Below are positions 1-13,000 of a stretch of DNA of 64,000 bases, one piece after another. Position 1 is the stretch's first letter; each line of letters begins with the position of its first letter. The notes beneath the pieces are model-generated. The model was not told where the DNA came from. It saw only the letters and a list, made by a program, of their open reading frames with translations, and searched no databases. Position numbers and translations under genes: made by a program. This DNA comes from Panagrolaimus kolymaensis (lineage: Eukaryota; Nematoda; Chromadorea; Rhabditida; Panagrolaimidae): assembly GCA_028622995.1 (NCBI GenBank), contig JAJQJQ010000006.1, forward strand, positions 2,728,001 through 2,792,000, read 5' to 3'.

Positions 1-336
1 TTCAAGGAACTTTTTATAATAGCAATCTTTTTATTAAATTTTTGTTCTGATATTCATAAGACCAAAAACTGGCATATGATGAGCGTACCTGTATTGCTCA
101 TTGACCATTATTCCAAGCCCATTCATTTATGCTTTTCCTTTTTTTTATAACTTTTTTAAGATAATAAAATTAGTAATAACAAGATGAATTTTGATTTTTT
201 GCTTCTTTCAGTAATTTTGTTTGGCGTACTTTTATAATTTAATCTTTGAAGTTCTGGCACTCTAAAAAAGGCATATAAAAAGGAAACTAATTTGTTGCAC
301 ACTCTAAATTTTTACCTAGACGCGTAAAAAATAATA
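1..336. other. AT-rich flank, no gene seen
   Basis: No open frame with recognisable coding character. It probably holds the upstream region of the chemoreceptor-like gene starting at 337. No clear TATA element or splice acceptor can be assigned. Confidence 0.5.
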
Positions 337-1489
337 ATGGTTGTTATAAATGCGATGGAATTAATGAGTGAATTAAAATGGTGGCTCAATGCAACCATAA
401 GTCCAATAAGTATGGTTTTAAATACGATGTTATTCTTTTTAATTAAAAATAAATCATCACCAAGTTTGGAAAATTATAAAAAAGTATTGTATCTTGGTTG
501 TGTCACAGATTTTTTCTATGCATTATGGAATTTTTTAGCTGAACCTGTAAGTCATCCATTTAGTAGCCTAAAATTTATAGCTGTCATGTTTTTTAGGATG
601 TAACAACGATTGATGGAATTTATTTTACTTTTACTCGAGGAGTTCCAGGTTATCTTCCATTTCCATGGAGTGCTTGGACGTGCCCGTTAACCCTATTCTT
701 TATTTATTTTAGCGTTGTAAATGTTTGCATACAATTTGTTTATCGGTATTTACTTATTTGTTGGTAAGTTTTTTTTACTAACTTTTTAAATTTTACCATT
801 TTTTCCATTTTTGATTAAAGAAAACAGAAGCACTAATAACTTTTATTAAAAGTTGACCTTTTAACGCATAAAATGTTTTCTGATGTGAAGAAATAATTTA
901 ATTATTATTAATACTATAAACTTTGATGACAAAAAAAATAAAAATTTATAGGAAAATTATTATCAGTAAATGGATATTTCTTTCCCTTGTTGGATTTGGT
1001 GCAAGCGCTGTAATTTCATATTGCATGTTTTTTGTTTATTATCTTATTACTCGAGAAGTTGATGATCATTATTATGCTCATCTTCTTGAAGGAACTGATT
1101 GGATGGTAAATGGAAAAATACCATATTTTGGTGCCATTCCTGTTGTAAGAGATTTCAAAATAAATTTTTTTACCATAGTTCTAATTAAAATTTTATAGGC
1201 TGCTTTTGTGAATGGTTTTTACATTTCATATCCCATTGTATTTGTTTCTTATGTCGTGGTTATCTTCAGTGGCATTGAAATTTTCCGGAAGATTAAGAAA
1301 AGTGAAGATTTATTAAATGTGGATATAAAACGATACCAAAGACAAATAACATGTTTACATTCTCTTGATCGCGAACGTTCATTTTTTGCGCTTGAAGTAT
1401 TCAAATTTTGTTTTGGTGCTACAGCGCTTCGACGAGGAATTGAAACAAATGAATGCACGGTAAGCTCTGAAAAACGAAAAAGTCTTTAA
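337..1489 (+). pseudogene. Truncated serpentine chemoreceptor (7TM GPCR, Str/Srd-like)
   Basis: Four exons join in frame: 337-546, 597-763, 952-1144 and 1199-1489, giving about 286 residues. Hydrophobic segments and the order ISPISMVLNTMLFFLIK, then VQFVYRY-type residues at the end of TM3, then YPIVFVSYVVVIF, follow the nematode chemoreceptor plan (sensory-neuron membrane receptors for odorants). About five membrane segments are visible. After the loop residues KRYQRQITC the protein turns into an unrelated stretch (SLDRERSFFALEVFKF) with no TM6 or TM7, and the stop lies against the 3' end of the kinase gene on the other strand. This looks like a receptor cut short by a rearrangement. It could also be a live gene whose last exon I have missed. 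The family call rests on topology and short motifs, not on an alignment. Confidence 0.55.
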
Positions 1490-2517
1490 ATCAATAAACA
1501 CCATGAATTCATACCATTCAACTTAATTCTTTGATTAGGATCTTCTTCCCATAACCTTTTAAGCAAATCAGCAGCTGCACCATATCGATCTTCATAAATT
1601 TTTGCAAGTTGAGCCTTCTTTACTTTTGGGCTTGGATCTTCACCAGTAAACATGAAATAGAGAACACCACCAAGAGAGTACAATTCACTTTCGATTGAAT
1701 ATTTTCCATGTTCAATTTCAGGCGCCATATATCCAGGAGTTCCAACACAAGTTGCTTTAACTGCATTCTTTTCTTCAAGGATTTTAGCTAACCCAAAGTC
1801 GCCTAGTACCTGAAAAACAATTTGGTTAAAAAAGGAAATACACAACAATCATTCTTGCGTTGGTTAAAGCTTTTAAAAACATACCACTTCCATTTTTGCA
1901 CCATCTTTCTTTTTGATAAAGATATTAGCAGCACTAATGTCTCGATGCATGATATCTTTTACTTTATGAAGATAATTGATGATTTCCACTAATTGAGAGA
2001 ATACATTAACCACTAAAAAAGTAAGCATTAAAATCTCTTTCAAAAGAAACTAAACTCATATCATACCCATGTTTTGATTAAGAGGCCCATTCCTTTTAAT
2101 GTAATCACGAAGAGATCCATGTTCATATATTGGCATAACAAGGTAAATACAATCAGGTTGGATGGAATAGTCCAATAATGGAACAAGGTGGTTGTTATCG
2201 TTGTTATTGCATTCAGTAAGATCTTTCATGATTTTCATCTCTTTCCATCCATAATCTCGTCGCTTCTAAAAACGAAATCACAATAAATAGTTGCTCTAAA
2301 ACCTTTAAAAATGAACATACGTGGATACATTTAACGGCAATAACTTCACCAGTTGAACGATTTTTTCCTTTGTAGACTTTAGCAAATCCACCAGCTCCAA
2401 GTTTATTCTTTTCATCGTATTCATATTCGCCCTAAAAAAATATGAATATTCATTAATTCTTTATTAGAACGGAAAAATAAAACATACATTCTTGCATCTA
2501 ATCTCTTTGATCGACAT
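1486..2517 (-). CDS. Small Ser/Thr-type protein kinase
   Basis: Five exons (2488-2517, 2321-2431, 2067-2265, 1885-2012, 1486-1809) join to 263 residues, little more than a kinase domain. Visible motifs: glycine loop LGAGGFAKVYKG (21-32), catalytic lysine in AVKCIH (K44), likely alpha-C glutamate E56, catalytic loop HRDISAANIF (137-146), DFG (160-162), GTPGYMAPE (179-187) and a C-lobe arginine in DPNQR. The GTPGYMAPE loop indicates Ser/Thr specificity, but the usual lysine after HRD is a serine, and the alpha-F aspartate of the DxxSxG motif appears as glutamate (ELYSLGG). Activity is therefore likely but not certain. There is no regulatory extension, signal peptide or membrane segment. The C-terminus ends soon after the R of subdomain XI and overlaps the stop region of the neighbouring receptor, so the last few residues may be altered. 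The subfamily was not assigned. Confidence 0.8.
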
Positions 2518-2904
2518 ATCAACAGCAGTAATTATTAGTATAATTTCGATAAAAAAATTATACAAAAAGCAGCAAGAAACAAACAAAAAATTGTTCAGCA
2601 ATAACATATAATCGATGCAGCGATTTTATTTTTTTGAAAAATGGTTTATGTGGCTTTTCATTGGCATTATGGACTGAATGTGTGGAAAAAATATGGGCAA
2701 TAAATTTTCACTGAAAGATACGGTTTTATTAGCTGCATCATTCCATTGCCTCATCCTCTCAATTCATTCCCATAAAAATGATGATCCAATTGTAAAAGAA
2801 GAGGCAAAGTTTAAATAAAATGTAAAGCTTCAATGCATATTCTTCATTCCACGCCGAGATATTGCCCCATGTTTTTTTATTTTTACTTTTGTAAGATTGA
2901 TATT

Positions 2905-3040
2905 AAAGAGTAAACATGAGCCTTGTTGCTTATCTTTCCTAAAAATACAACCACTTATCTTCGCTCGTTAATAAAAGCCGCTGCAACCAACAAGTCTTCG
3001 AACATCCTTTTATTTCAATTGTATTTATCACTGACATCGA
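2905..3040 (+). repeat. Direct repeat, left copy
   Basis: About 136 bp beginning near GAGTAAACATGAGC and ending near CACTGACATCGA. A second copy in the same direction lies at 3506-3640, roughly 85-90% alike by eye. The degenerin fragment begins at the very next base (3041). This may be the end of an unrecognised mobile element or a duplicated host segment. Confidence 0.75.
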
Positions 3041-3402
3041 TACGTCACAAAAAAGCGAAGGTTGTGGAGAATTTGAAAATATTTCTCGACCAAATTCATC
3101 TCTTGAAACAACAACGACAAATAGTAATTCTTGTTTAAAATCATCTGAATCTTCATCGGCAGCATCATCAGTACCTCAAATTCCAAGTCGAGATAATTCT
3201 GCTGCAAATTTGCGACGAGCAAGTTTAGTGAAAAAATTATCTGTGGTTGGAGAATTTATTGGAACAGCAGCTGAAGTTGCAGTGGCACCAAAAAAGCCAA
3301 GAAATCCTAAACTTGGAGAAATTCTTAAATCCACCAAACAAATAGGAGGAGGTAGCATTGATATTGGACCATTGAGTTTTGATTTTGGAGGTGGTGATAA
3401 AG
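3041..3402 (+). pseudogene. Duplicated fragment of the degenerin second exon
   Basis: These 362 bases align without gaps to 9596-9957, part of exon 2 of the degenerin gene, with only about three or four differences, so the copy is very recent. It covers part of the Ser/Thr-rich cytoplasmic N-terminus, up to the residues FDFGGGDK, and lacks both membrane segments and all flanking splice sites. The frame stays open into unrelated DNA for about 20 more codons, so a short peptide could be made, but nothing suggests a functional gene. Confidence 0.9.
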
Positions 3403-3505
3403 GAACCAAAAAAACACAGTACATTGCTATCTTGTGCTCACTTTGTCTATCAGGTAACTTTATGTTCTCAATCGTTTTGTAGATCACACCACCCATTAAA
3501 TGTTT

Positions 3506-3640
3506 AAGGAGTAAACATGAGCGTCGTTGCTTTTTTTTTCCAAAAAATACTACCACTATCTTCGCTCGTTATTAAAAAACCACAACCAACAAGTCTTCAA
3601 ACATCATTTTTATTTCAGTTGTATGCATCACTGACATCAA
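3506..3640 (+). repeat. Direct repeat, right copy
   Basis: Same-direction partner of 2905-3040. About 103 bases of unmatched DNA separate it from the end of the degenerin fragment. Shared blocks include CTTCGCTCGTTA and CCAACAAGTCTTC. Confidence 0.75.
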
Positions 3641-4005
3641 GTTGAAATATCAAATTGGGGGAAAATGGTAAAAAAAAATTTTATTCATAACTATGTTACT
3701 TTCTTGTTTTTTGAAATTTCAATTAAATCAATCCCATATTAATAATAAAAAACAATAAAACTCTATATATTACTTTTTTTAAACGTTCTAATAAATAATA
3801 GTTAATAGCACACGACAATATCACGAACAAACGAAAGAGAGAAGCATAAAACAAAAAACAGAAACACGTATTGCAGCAAAGGAAAAGAGAGAGAAGAAAG
3901 TGAAAGAATGATATGATTTGTTTTCAAAAATATTTTATAATAGTAATTTGTTATTTATTTATTCAAAATGGAATGTTTCCTCCTTCGTTTTGGGTATTCT
4001 TTACT

Positions 4006-7000
4006 TTAACCAATAACATCTTGAATAGTTTCATTAGGAAAATTTTCACAATTTGGTAATGATCCCATATTTTCTACATAATAATCAAAATCAGCACTTG
4101 CTAATCTGAAATTTTAATAAAATTAACTGTTTGGTTATGGTAATCAATGGAGGTATAAACATACGCATATGAAAGAGTATTATGGGGTGAAACGCCATGT
4201 TGATTTAAAATGTTGCGATAATGTGATTTTAAATTTGAATGAATTCGTAATAAAATTTTCTGAAAAAGATTGATTCAATAATTAAGCTATTTAAAAAACG
4301 TTAAAAAAATAAACAAAAAGTCATTTTTTAAAGAGTTTTATCCTCAAAAAACTTTGACTACGGTAATCCACTTTTCACTTACGGTTGTTTCTGAAGCTGG
4401 CATAACACTTGAAAATCCATTATAAAATTTTCCAATTTGTTTTATTAATTGTTGAAAAGATGGAGTTGGAGCTTCACCTGTGGGTTGCCAAGATGATAAA
4501 CAAGAAACAATATGAAAATCAATAACGTTTGAAAGTTTACTATATATTTCATCCACGTGATCATGAAAATCGCGGAAAGCTGAATCAAAATGTCGAAGGA
4601 GATGATGTTTTTCAACGGGGAGGATTTCTTGAAATTCTTCTTTTAAAGATGGAATAAATTTTGCTATAAATTGAAGGCAACGAGCAGCAAGGGCAAGATT
4701 TTTAACTGATATGGTTTTAAGTCCCACATATTGAAGAGCTCCAGCACCAAGGATGAGTTGACATGTTCGAGAATTGAATGATTTACAAACTTCAATTACA
4801 TGTTGAAGAATTTCGGATGAACAATCGGGAAACATTAGAACTAAATCTGAATATTGTGCCATCATTCGAAATAAAACCAATGCAGTTCCAACAAGGAAAA
4901 ATTTTTCTCCATCAAGATCCAACGATTCTGTGGAAGCCATGGTTGAATAATCAAGGAGTTGTTCTTCTCCAGCGGCATTTGGGTTATTAACTGAATCACT
5001 GAGTTTTCCATTTTCACAAAAATTATTTGCAATATCTTGAAAGATTTGTGGAATATTTGCGGGTTTCCATTGTTCCGTATCCAAAATATTTGCAAGTTTT
5101 TGTTTTCGATTTTCATGAAATCTTGTTATTAATCTCGTCGCTTGCTGTTGCATGGTAAGAAGCAATGGCGATCTTGTGGAAGTCATGGTTGGTGGATTTG
5201 GTGAAACACTTCTCGAACCATTGTTGCTTGATTCTTCATTAATTCGCAAAGATGAAAATAATCCAGTTGTAAATTGCTCGGTCAAAAGTTGATTGCAATC
5301 ATGAACGAATTTTTGGACACACTCATCAACTTTTTGAAAGCTTTGGGGCGAACATCGATCAAGGAAGCCATCTTTAGATTTAACTGTTAATAATCTGCCA
5401 ATCCTTTCTTGAGATGTAATTACTGCGTGATCCAGCAAACATGGAAGCACCGAACGAACTTGATGCAAGTTTCGACATGGAATGGATAACATTGTAGCTG
5501 CTGAAGAAACAAATCCACTTTGGGTATTATCTTCTGATGGCACAGATGAAACCATACTTTCTTTTCTCGAAATTAAAGTTGCATCACTTGCTGAACGTGG
5601 AATTTCACCGTTTGAAGAATTGGCGCCATGGAAATTAGCGGTTGATTGAGAAAATGCAATTTTAGAATTTTCAGATGGATTTTGATTTTCCGAAACTTCT
5701 TCAATTCCTTCATTTTCAATAATAGCTTTTTGGCGGCTTTGTTCAAAAATAATTACTCTATCAACATTTTCAAGGATGAGTTCTTGAATGCTCTGAAATA
5801 TCTTATTTTTTAAAGACATCTAAAAATGAAAGAGAAAAGCCTACAATGATTCGTCGACAAAAAAGCAACAATGAATTAAAAACTGCGGTTAAAGTTGAAA
5901 TCCATTGATCAAAATTTAATTTTCTCATTTGTTCACCCCAATTTAATAGTGATGGATCAAATTCGGCTAAATCTGCTCCATGTTCAATTATACATTTTTT
6001 TATTATCTAAAAAATGCTATGTTTAGCTTTTATCCATGTAAAGCACTTTAAAAACATACTTGTCTAATAGTATTTTTAATTGCTTCAACAATTTCATGCT
6101 TTAAAACTTGCAAAAATTTGAATTCTCCACAACGCAATAAGCCATGAATAATTGGATGAAGCTGACCTTCTTGATAACCTATTTCTGATTCCTTTTCTAA
6201 TGGCTTTCCGAATTCCTTTTGAATCAATGCAACAAAATCATCTTGAAGCATTCGACCAATAACTTTATGAAGTTCATCCAATTGTGTACTCAAGTGTCTA
6301 AAAAGTTACCAAACCTATAATCGCCTAAATTTCAGCTAAAAACAAACCTAAAACAATTGACTCCTTTTAAATCCGATCCAAGAACTTCTTGAGCCATTTC
6401 AATGCATTCTAAAGCTTTAGGAAAATCATTTTGATTTAGCAACATTTGCACTGTTGTTTGTGCATCCCTCAAACACGATATATCTCGAAGGCGTTGAAGA
6501 AGCATAATTTTATTTTGTTTTTCTTGATGAATTTCTAATACCCGTTTCATTTTTGTAACAATATTTTCATTAGCTGATTTAAGGCCGCTACGAATTTCAA
6601 TAACCTTTTGTTTTGCGGATTCTAATTCAAGTTGGAGGCCACTGTATGAATTTACAGTCTTCCAAAATTCTTCTGATTTTGATTCAAGTTGAATATTTAA
6701 TAATGCTCCCACAGTATCATGATAACTTTCGAGGCGGTTGTGTAAGTGTGTATATGAACGAAAAGTTCTTCCACCAAGAGCATCAGGTGGCATTTGAGCC
6801 TATAAAAATAAAGTAATATGTACGTGCATAAAATTTATTCTCAAAATATAAAGCAAGACAAAAAATAATTACCTGTAAGCTAAAGGTCGATGTTAAAGAA
6901 GCACACGACTCTGCCCTCGATAATGCAGGATCATCATCGCCTCCTTTTCCAGCAGAACGTTTTTCTTCATTTCTCCTTTTTTCTGCTGGTGAAACTAATA

Positions 7001-10000
7001 AATCATCTTCTTCTGCTAAAGGTTCCAAAAAGATAGCATTGAAATATTTGGGATTATGAAGAGCAAATAAATTATCCAAAAACACCGGGGGCAATTCATC
7101 TATATCCACCGTACTTTCATCATAATGATGAGCTAAAGCTCGTCGAAGAGCTTTACGAGCTCTCAAATAATGTCGATGATTTTTAGCCGTTGTAAGAAGA
7201 TATTGACGAAAATGTTCTACAGATATTTTAGGTATTGATGTTGGTAATGGAACCGTCGTGATTGGAATAAATTGATCGCCCCAATGTCGAGTAAAAAAAT
7301 GGATTGTTTCTGATTTGGATCGAGTTGGATCAGATAAAACTGATGAAAGGTTTTGAGTGAAACTGAAAAAAGAGATTTGTTTGAAATTTTGTTTTTGTAT
7401 TTCAGTTTTTTTTGTGTAATTTATTTTGCGGCATTGGATCATGCATTACTTTGATGCTCCGTTTTATTAACTTATTTACTAATATTAATGCCAATCATTC
7501 ACTTTCAAGCACCCAATTTACATGCACATTATCAAACCAATCTTTTCATTTTTAATGGACCTTCATTCAAAAGCTTTACAACCAAATATTTATTTATGTG
7601 TGTTTTTTCTTTGCTTCAAACAAAAAACTGAACAAGATTATTGCCGTAATCAAAACATCATCGTTTACGAACTTTAAAAAAAAGCATACATATTGAGAAG
7701 AAGAAGAAAAGTATAACAGGCGTGTCAAATCAAAGTTAGTGGACATCGGTCAAAATGAAAAAAGGCAAAAGAAATGGAAGAAAAAAAAAGAAGAAAAGTT
7801 AGCCATCACACTTTTTTTTCATTCAATCAAAAGTCAAATTGCTGTCGGACATGGAAGAGACAGAGAAATGGACAATCGCACTTTTTTTTTTATTTCTGAT
7901 CGAAGTAAGCAGCTTTTGAAAGATGACTCATTTTCTTTTTTCCAAATTTGAGATTTGCTTGAATTTTTTAATCCAACCTTTTAAACCCTTTTTGAATGGC
8001 ATACTTGATTATTAAAAACTATACTATTTCAAGCTTTTTTTCCTTCGAACCTTTATCCTCTTATCCTTTTAACTCAAAAATAAATCCATTATCTGTCGTC
8101 AAACCTAATCATACTCATCATCCTTGCTTAAAAACTTCTCGAGTTACATACATACTTTCAGTCATTGTCTTTTTCTTCTTTTACTAATCTTTAAAAAAAA
8201 CATCATTCTAATTTTAAACACACATATATCCAAGAGAAAAAAATATAGTGCCTTTGTTTCATCTTCTCATATTAACCACCCAGTTAGAACGGTTGTTTGT
8301 TGTGTTAAAAATAAACAACAGTTGTGGCTGGCAGCTGAAGATAATAAACCTACATAAAAGTTTTATGAGTAAAAGGAGTAAAAGTGAGGGTGGATGCAAA
8401 AAAAGTATCCGCGAAAAAAAAATTGACAATTGTGAAGGTGGCTATTTTTGAAAACAAAGCAAAAAAGAGCTCATTAGTTTTTATCTTTCAAGAATATTGC
8501 AATCATGATTGCTTCAGACACTTTTTTATTTTATTTTGTTGTTTGAGACAAATGTCTTTTTTTACTTCAAATCAAGGATTAAAGTTTTGAAAACCATAAA
8601 AAAAAAGTTACAAAGTGTTTGTTTGCTTGCTCATGAAAATGTCTCTATGTTAAAAAATAAAATGATCATCTAATCACGAATGACTTTGACGATGCTCACT
8701 AAGAATTTTGCCATTGTCGGATTTCAATCTCTTTCTAAAGCTGTTCCTTCTTTTCCTTATTCCCAATTTTTTCAACTCAAATCCACTACTTTTTTTTATC
8801 GTTTAAAGTAACAATGTTTCAGCATAAAAAAACATTGATCATTTTCGTGAACGAAAAAAAGCCACTTTTTATTACTTTTCCTTTTGGATTTTATTTTTTC
8901 CTCGTGTTTTTTTATATTTTATTCTTCTCTCGTCCGAGAAAACAATACTTTAACCTAAAATATTTTAGATAAATCGGTAGGGCAAAAAGTACATAGAATT
9001 TAAATTATGCTGCCGCGTCAAGGATCTCAAGATTCCACCACTCCTTTATTAGCACCATCCGATTCATCCGATGTTTCATTTTATCTTCCAACTACATCCT
9101 CTTCTTCTCCATCAACAAATAATTCAAGTTTCTCACCAATGCGATCAAATTTTCGTCGACGATTATCACGAGAAACAAGTTTGCCATCCTTTGAATACGG
9201 TAATACTTTTTCCAAGATTTTTTCTTTTTAACACAGAGGGCTTTTTCAAAAATCAAAAAACAAGACTCTTTCTGTTATTCTTTGTAACCAAAAAACATAA
9301 TTATTCAATTATACCAAAAAAACTTTTCAGAAGATGAAAACCATCCACTTTTATTACTACCTCAAACAGCGACAACAACTCCATTAACTGCTTTAGAAGA
9401 AGTTGATGACGAGACAACACCGTTAACGCCTTTACTTCATACAACACAGCATAATTATGTCACACCATTTTCAACAACAACGCGTTCAAGTGCCTCCACC
9501 TCCTCTTCCACAACAACGACGACCTTTCGTCCCACAACTATTTCAGAACCTACTACATCTGTTTGTTGGTCTTCATCTGTACATCATTTTAATAATACGT
9601 CACAAACAAGCGAAGGTTGTGGAGAATTTGAAAATATTTCTCGACCAAATTCATCTCTTGAAACAACAACGACAAATAGTAATTCTTGTTTAAAATCATC
9701 TGAATCTTCATCGGCAGCATCATCAGTACCTCAAATTCCAAGTCGAGATAATTCTGCTGCAAATTTGCGACGAGCAAGTTTAGTGAAAAAATTATCTGTA
9801 GTTGGAGAATTTATTGGAACAGCAGCTGAAGTTGCAGTGGCACCAAAAAAGCCAAGAAATCCTAAACTTGGAGAAATTCTTAAATCCACCAAACAAATAG
9901 GAGGAGGTAGCATTGATATTGGGCCATTGAGTTTTGATTTTGGAGGTGGTGATAAAGTTGATTTAGAAGAAGCTTTAAATCAGCGAATTAAAGCTGTAAC

Positions 10001-13000
10001 AGAAGATTTGTAAGTTGCTTGATTCTTTGCATAAAAGTATGTCGATGTCTTGCATCACGCCATTTTAGATTGGAGCAATTCTATCAATATCAAAACAACA
10101 TGACTGAACAAAATGATTATAAAGGTTTTCAAGTAATCAAACAGTTTATTTCTAAAGGTTGGGGTAAAATTGGTTTTTGGCTCATCGTCACAGTTCTCGC
10201 TGTATTAACTTTTAAAGATGTTGTTCAACTTGTAAGCTACTCCTTCATTATCATACTAAATACACAAACTCCCATTTTTGTAGGTAAAAGAATATTCAGA
10301 TGATCCAAAACAATCGGATATGAATATAGTTTTTAATGAATCTATGACTATGCCAAATGTAACATTTTGTATGAGTCGAACTCAAGCATGGTCACATTTT
10401 GCTATTAATACTAATGAATCCACGGAAGAATGGGATGAAATTATTGATAAATCTTTAAATAATATGTCAACTCATGATTTATTTTTAAATCAACCATGGG
10501 ATTATCGAATGGTTATGGAAGCTTATGATGTTGTTGCAACACTAAATTCAATGGAACGTGAAACAACTCCACAAGGAGCTGCAAGATCAATAAATGTATT
10601 TTCACATCAAGAACGATTGGAAACAAAAAGAAAAATGGTTAAAGTAAGTAATCTCAAAAGTAAAGGATAAAACTCTCTCTAATAGCAGCAAGGATTTTAT
10701 CGGCTGCTTTTTACCAATAAGTAAATTTCTTTTCCAGAAATGGATCCAAGCCCTTAAAGATCGTGAAGTAACTTTTGAAGAATTTACTCAAAAAGTTGGC
10801 TCTGAAACTATTCGACGTTCCATGCAACGTTTTCAACGAACCACGTTTGATGAGAATTTAGTTATTCGAACCCGATTTCGTACTTCATGGATTTCCATGA
10901 TGCAATTTTGTTTTCAACCATGGTTTGATAAAGATAATTTCCATTCCATTAAAGATCAGGTTAGTCTTGCCCTTCTTTTTTACCGTTAAAAAAATAATGT
11001 TTAGGGTAATTTTTTTACTATGGTCCTTTCACATAATCCTGAAAGACTTGCGGGTAAAAGCGTTGAATGTATGAGCGTTGATTTTCATGGTCGCCCATCT
11101 TCCCTATCAAGGTTTATGGAAGGTAAAGGAAGAACTCGAGATGGATTCAATGATGAAGTAAGTAACAAAAGGTTTGAAGTCTTTGAAGAAAAAAAAAATC
11201 AAAAAAAGTAACAAAAGCACTTGAAGAAGAAAAAATGTTTTCCTCGTTTATGAATAACGTCTTCGAAAAAAGTTAATATAAAAAACTTGTTATTATTTCA
11301 AAAAAAGAATCTGACGTAAAAATGAGACCTAATTATGGATAAAGAAATTCAAAAGTTTAAATAAAAACCCAAAAAAAGTAAATATCAAAACAATCTCAAA
11401 GCTATCGTATCCATCTGCCACCAAATTACTAACTCTTGCAACAATAATTTTTCCAGATTTGTGCTGGAATGATTCATGAAGTAACAGTTGAAGTTCGAGC
11501 TCGATATGTTATGCTTGAAAATGATGATGCTGGAACAGCATGTAATTATCTTGAAGATGGAGAAGATAATGAATTTGATTGTCGCTCTCGGTGTCGAATG
11601 GAAATGATTCGAAAAATGTGTAATTGCACAGCTTTGACAATATCATATTTGGTTTCAAAATCTGATATTGACAAATCACCTCTTTGTGATTATAGTCAAT
11701 GCGTCATTGAGTAAGGCTTTTGCTTTACATGAAAAACTCATGGGTTGTTATTATTTTACAAAGAAAAATCGTTTTCAGTGTGCAAAGAAATAATTTTACT
11801 GATGAACCATGCAGTTCTAAATGTTTACGAGATTGCAATCAAATTCGATATGAAATTGATCATGAAACTAAAGGTCGAAGTGTTAGAGGAGGTGAGTAAC
11901 CATTCAGTTATTTTTTCATTTTATTTTTCTTTCGAAAAACACACGATTGATTGATTTTTTTACGAACCACGCAAGCAAGCATTTAGTGAATAGCTTTTTT
12001 TGATTATGCTTTCCCCTTATTTTTTTTGTTCTGCTGCAATTATTTGGCGACGGCTAAAAAATTACTCACATAATTCCAGACCAAACAAGCTTAACACTAA
12101 AATGGGGTTCATTTGAATATACCCAAATAATTGAAAAATCTTCCCACCAAAATACTACAAACTCACAAAAGTATCAATTAACATTTTTAAAGCTATCCTC
12201 CTTAACAATATCCATAATGGTTTTAGATTTAACGACAGTATATCTGAATTGGGGATCATTCGAATTTCTAACATTGGAACAACAAAGAGTTTGGTCAATT
12301 CCAACCTTCATCGCCGCACTCGGAGGTTCAATCGGAATGTGGCTGGGTTTGAGCATTCTAAGCTTGCTTCAAGGAGCAACATACATATTCTACCTAATTC
12401 GAGAAAGCAAAAAACGTCAAAAAGCAAAAGCAGGTTCTCGCTACGTAACAAATCCATTCGCAAACCCATTTCATAAAAATTCTAAATTTGGTCCTCCTCC
12501 CAAATATGAAGATACTCAAAATGTTCAAGGATTAAATCAAGCAACAACTAATAATGCTAATAGTGGAAGTGATAATAATGGGAGAACGAATATTCAAATA
12601 GAGTAACTCCTAATTTCACTTTTTTGTATAATTACCTTAATGCCTACAGTATCATTTTCTATTTCCAAATTTTTTAATAATAGCTTTAAAATAAAGTATT
12701 TTTTGTTTATGTAAACAAACCTGTTAACGGTGAAAGGTTGCTGCAATTGAGTTGATGACGATGCAATAGTAGATGCACGAGAAATAGGACGTGTAGTAAG
12801 ATTTGATGAAACTGCAACAATATCATTGTCAAATGCAGACAAAGAAGAAGAAATCATTGCTTTAGTATTATTGCTGCTATTAGAATTTGAATCTAAAAAG
12901 AATATATAATCGGGGAAATATAGTGCAAACGAATATGGGAAAAGGAAAGAAAAAAGCATTAGAAGAAAATGATTTTGTCGTTAGCATTGATTGCTCTGAA

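Larger units (their letters stand above)
2518..4005. other. Intergenic region with degenerin-exon copy
   Basis: No complete gene. It contains a pair of direct repeats (2905-3040 and 3506-3640) and, between them, a 362-bp copy of a degenerin exon. The 3' untranslated part of VPS54 (minus strand) probably occupies its upper end, below 4006. Confidence 0.6.

Noticed and set aside
3210..3482. 90-residue frame with a degenerin-like sequence as an independent gene
   Set aside because: It is the 362-bp exon copy plus random DNA; no membrane segments, splice sites or partner exons.
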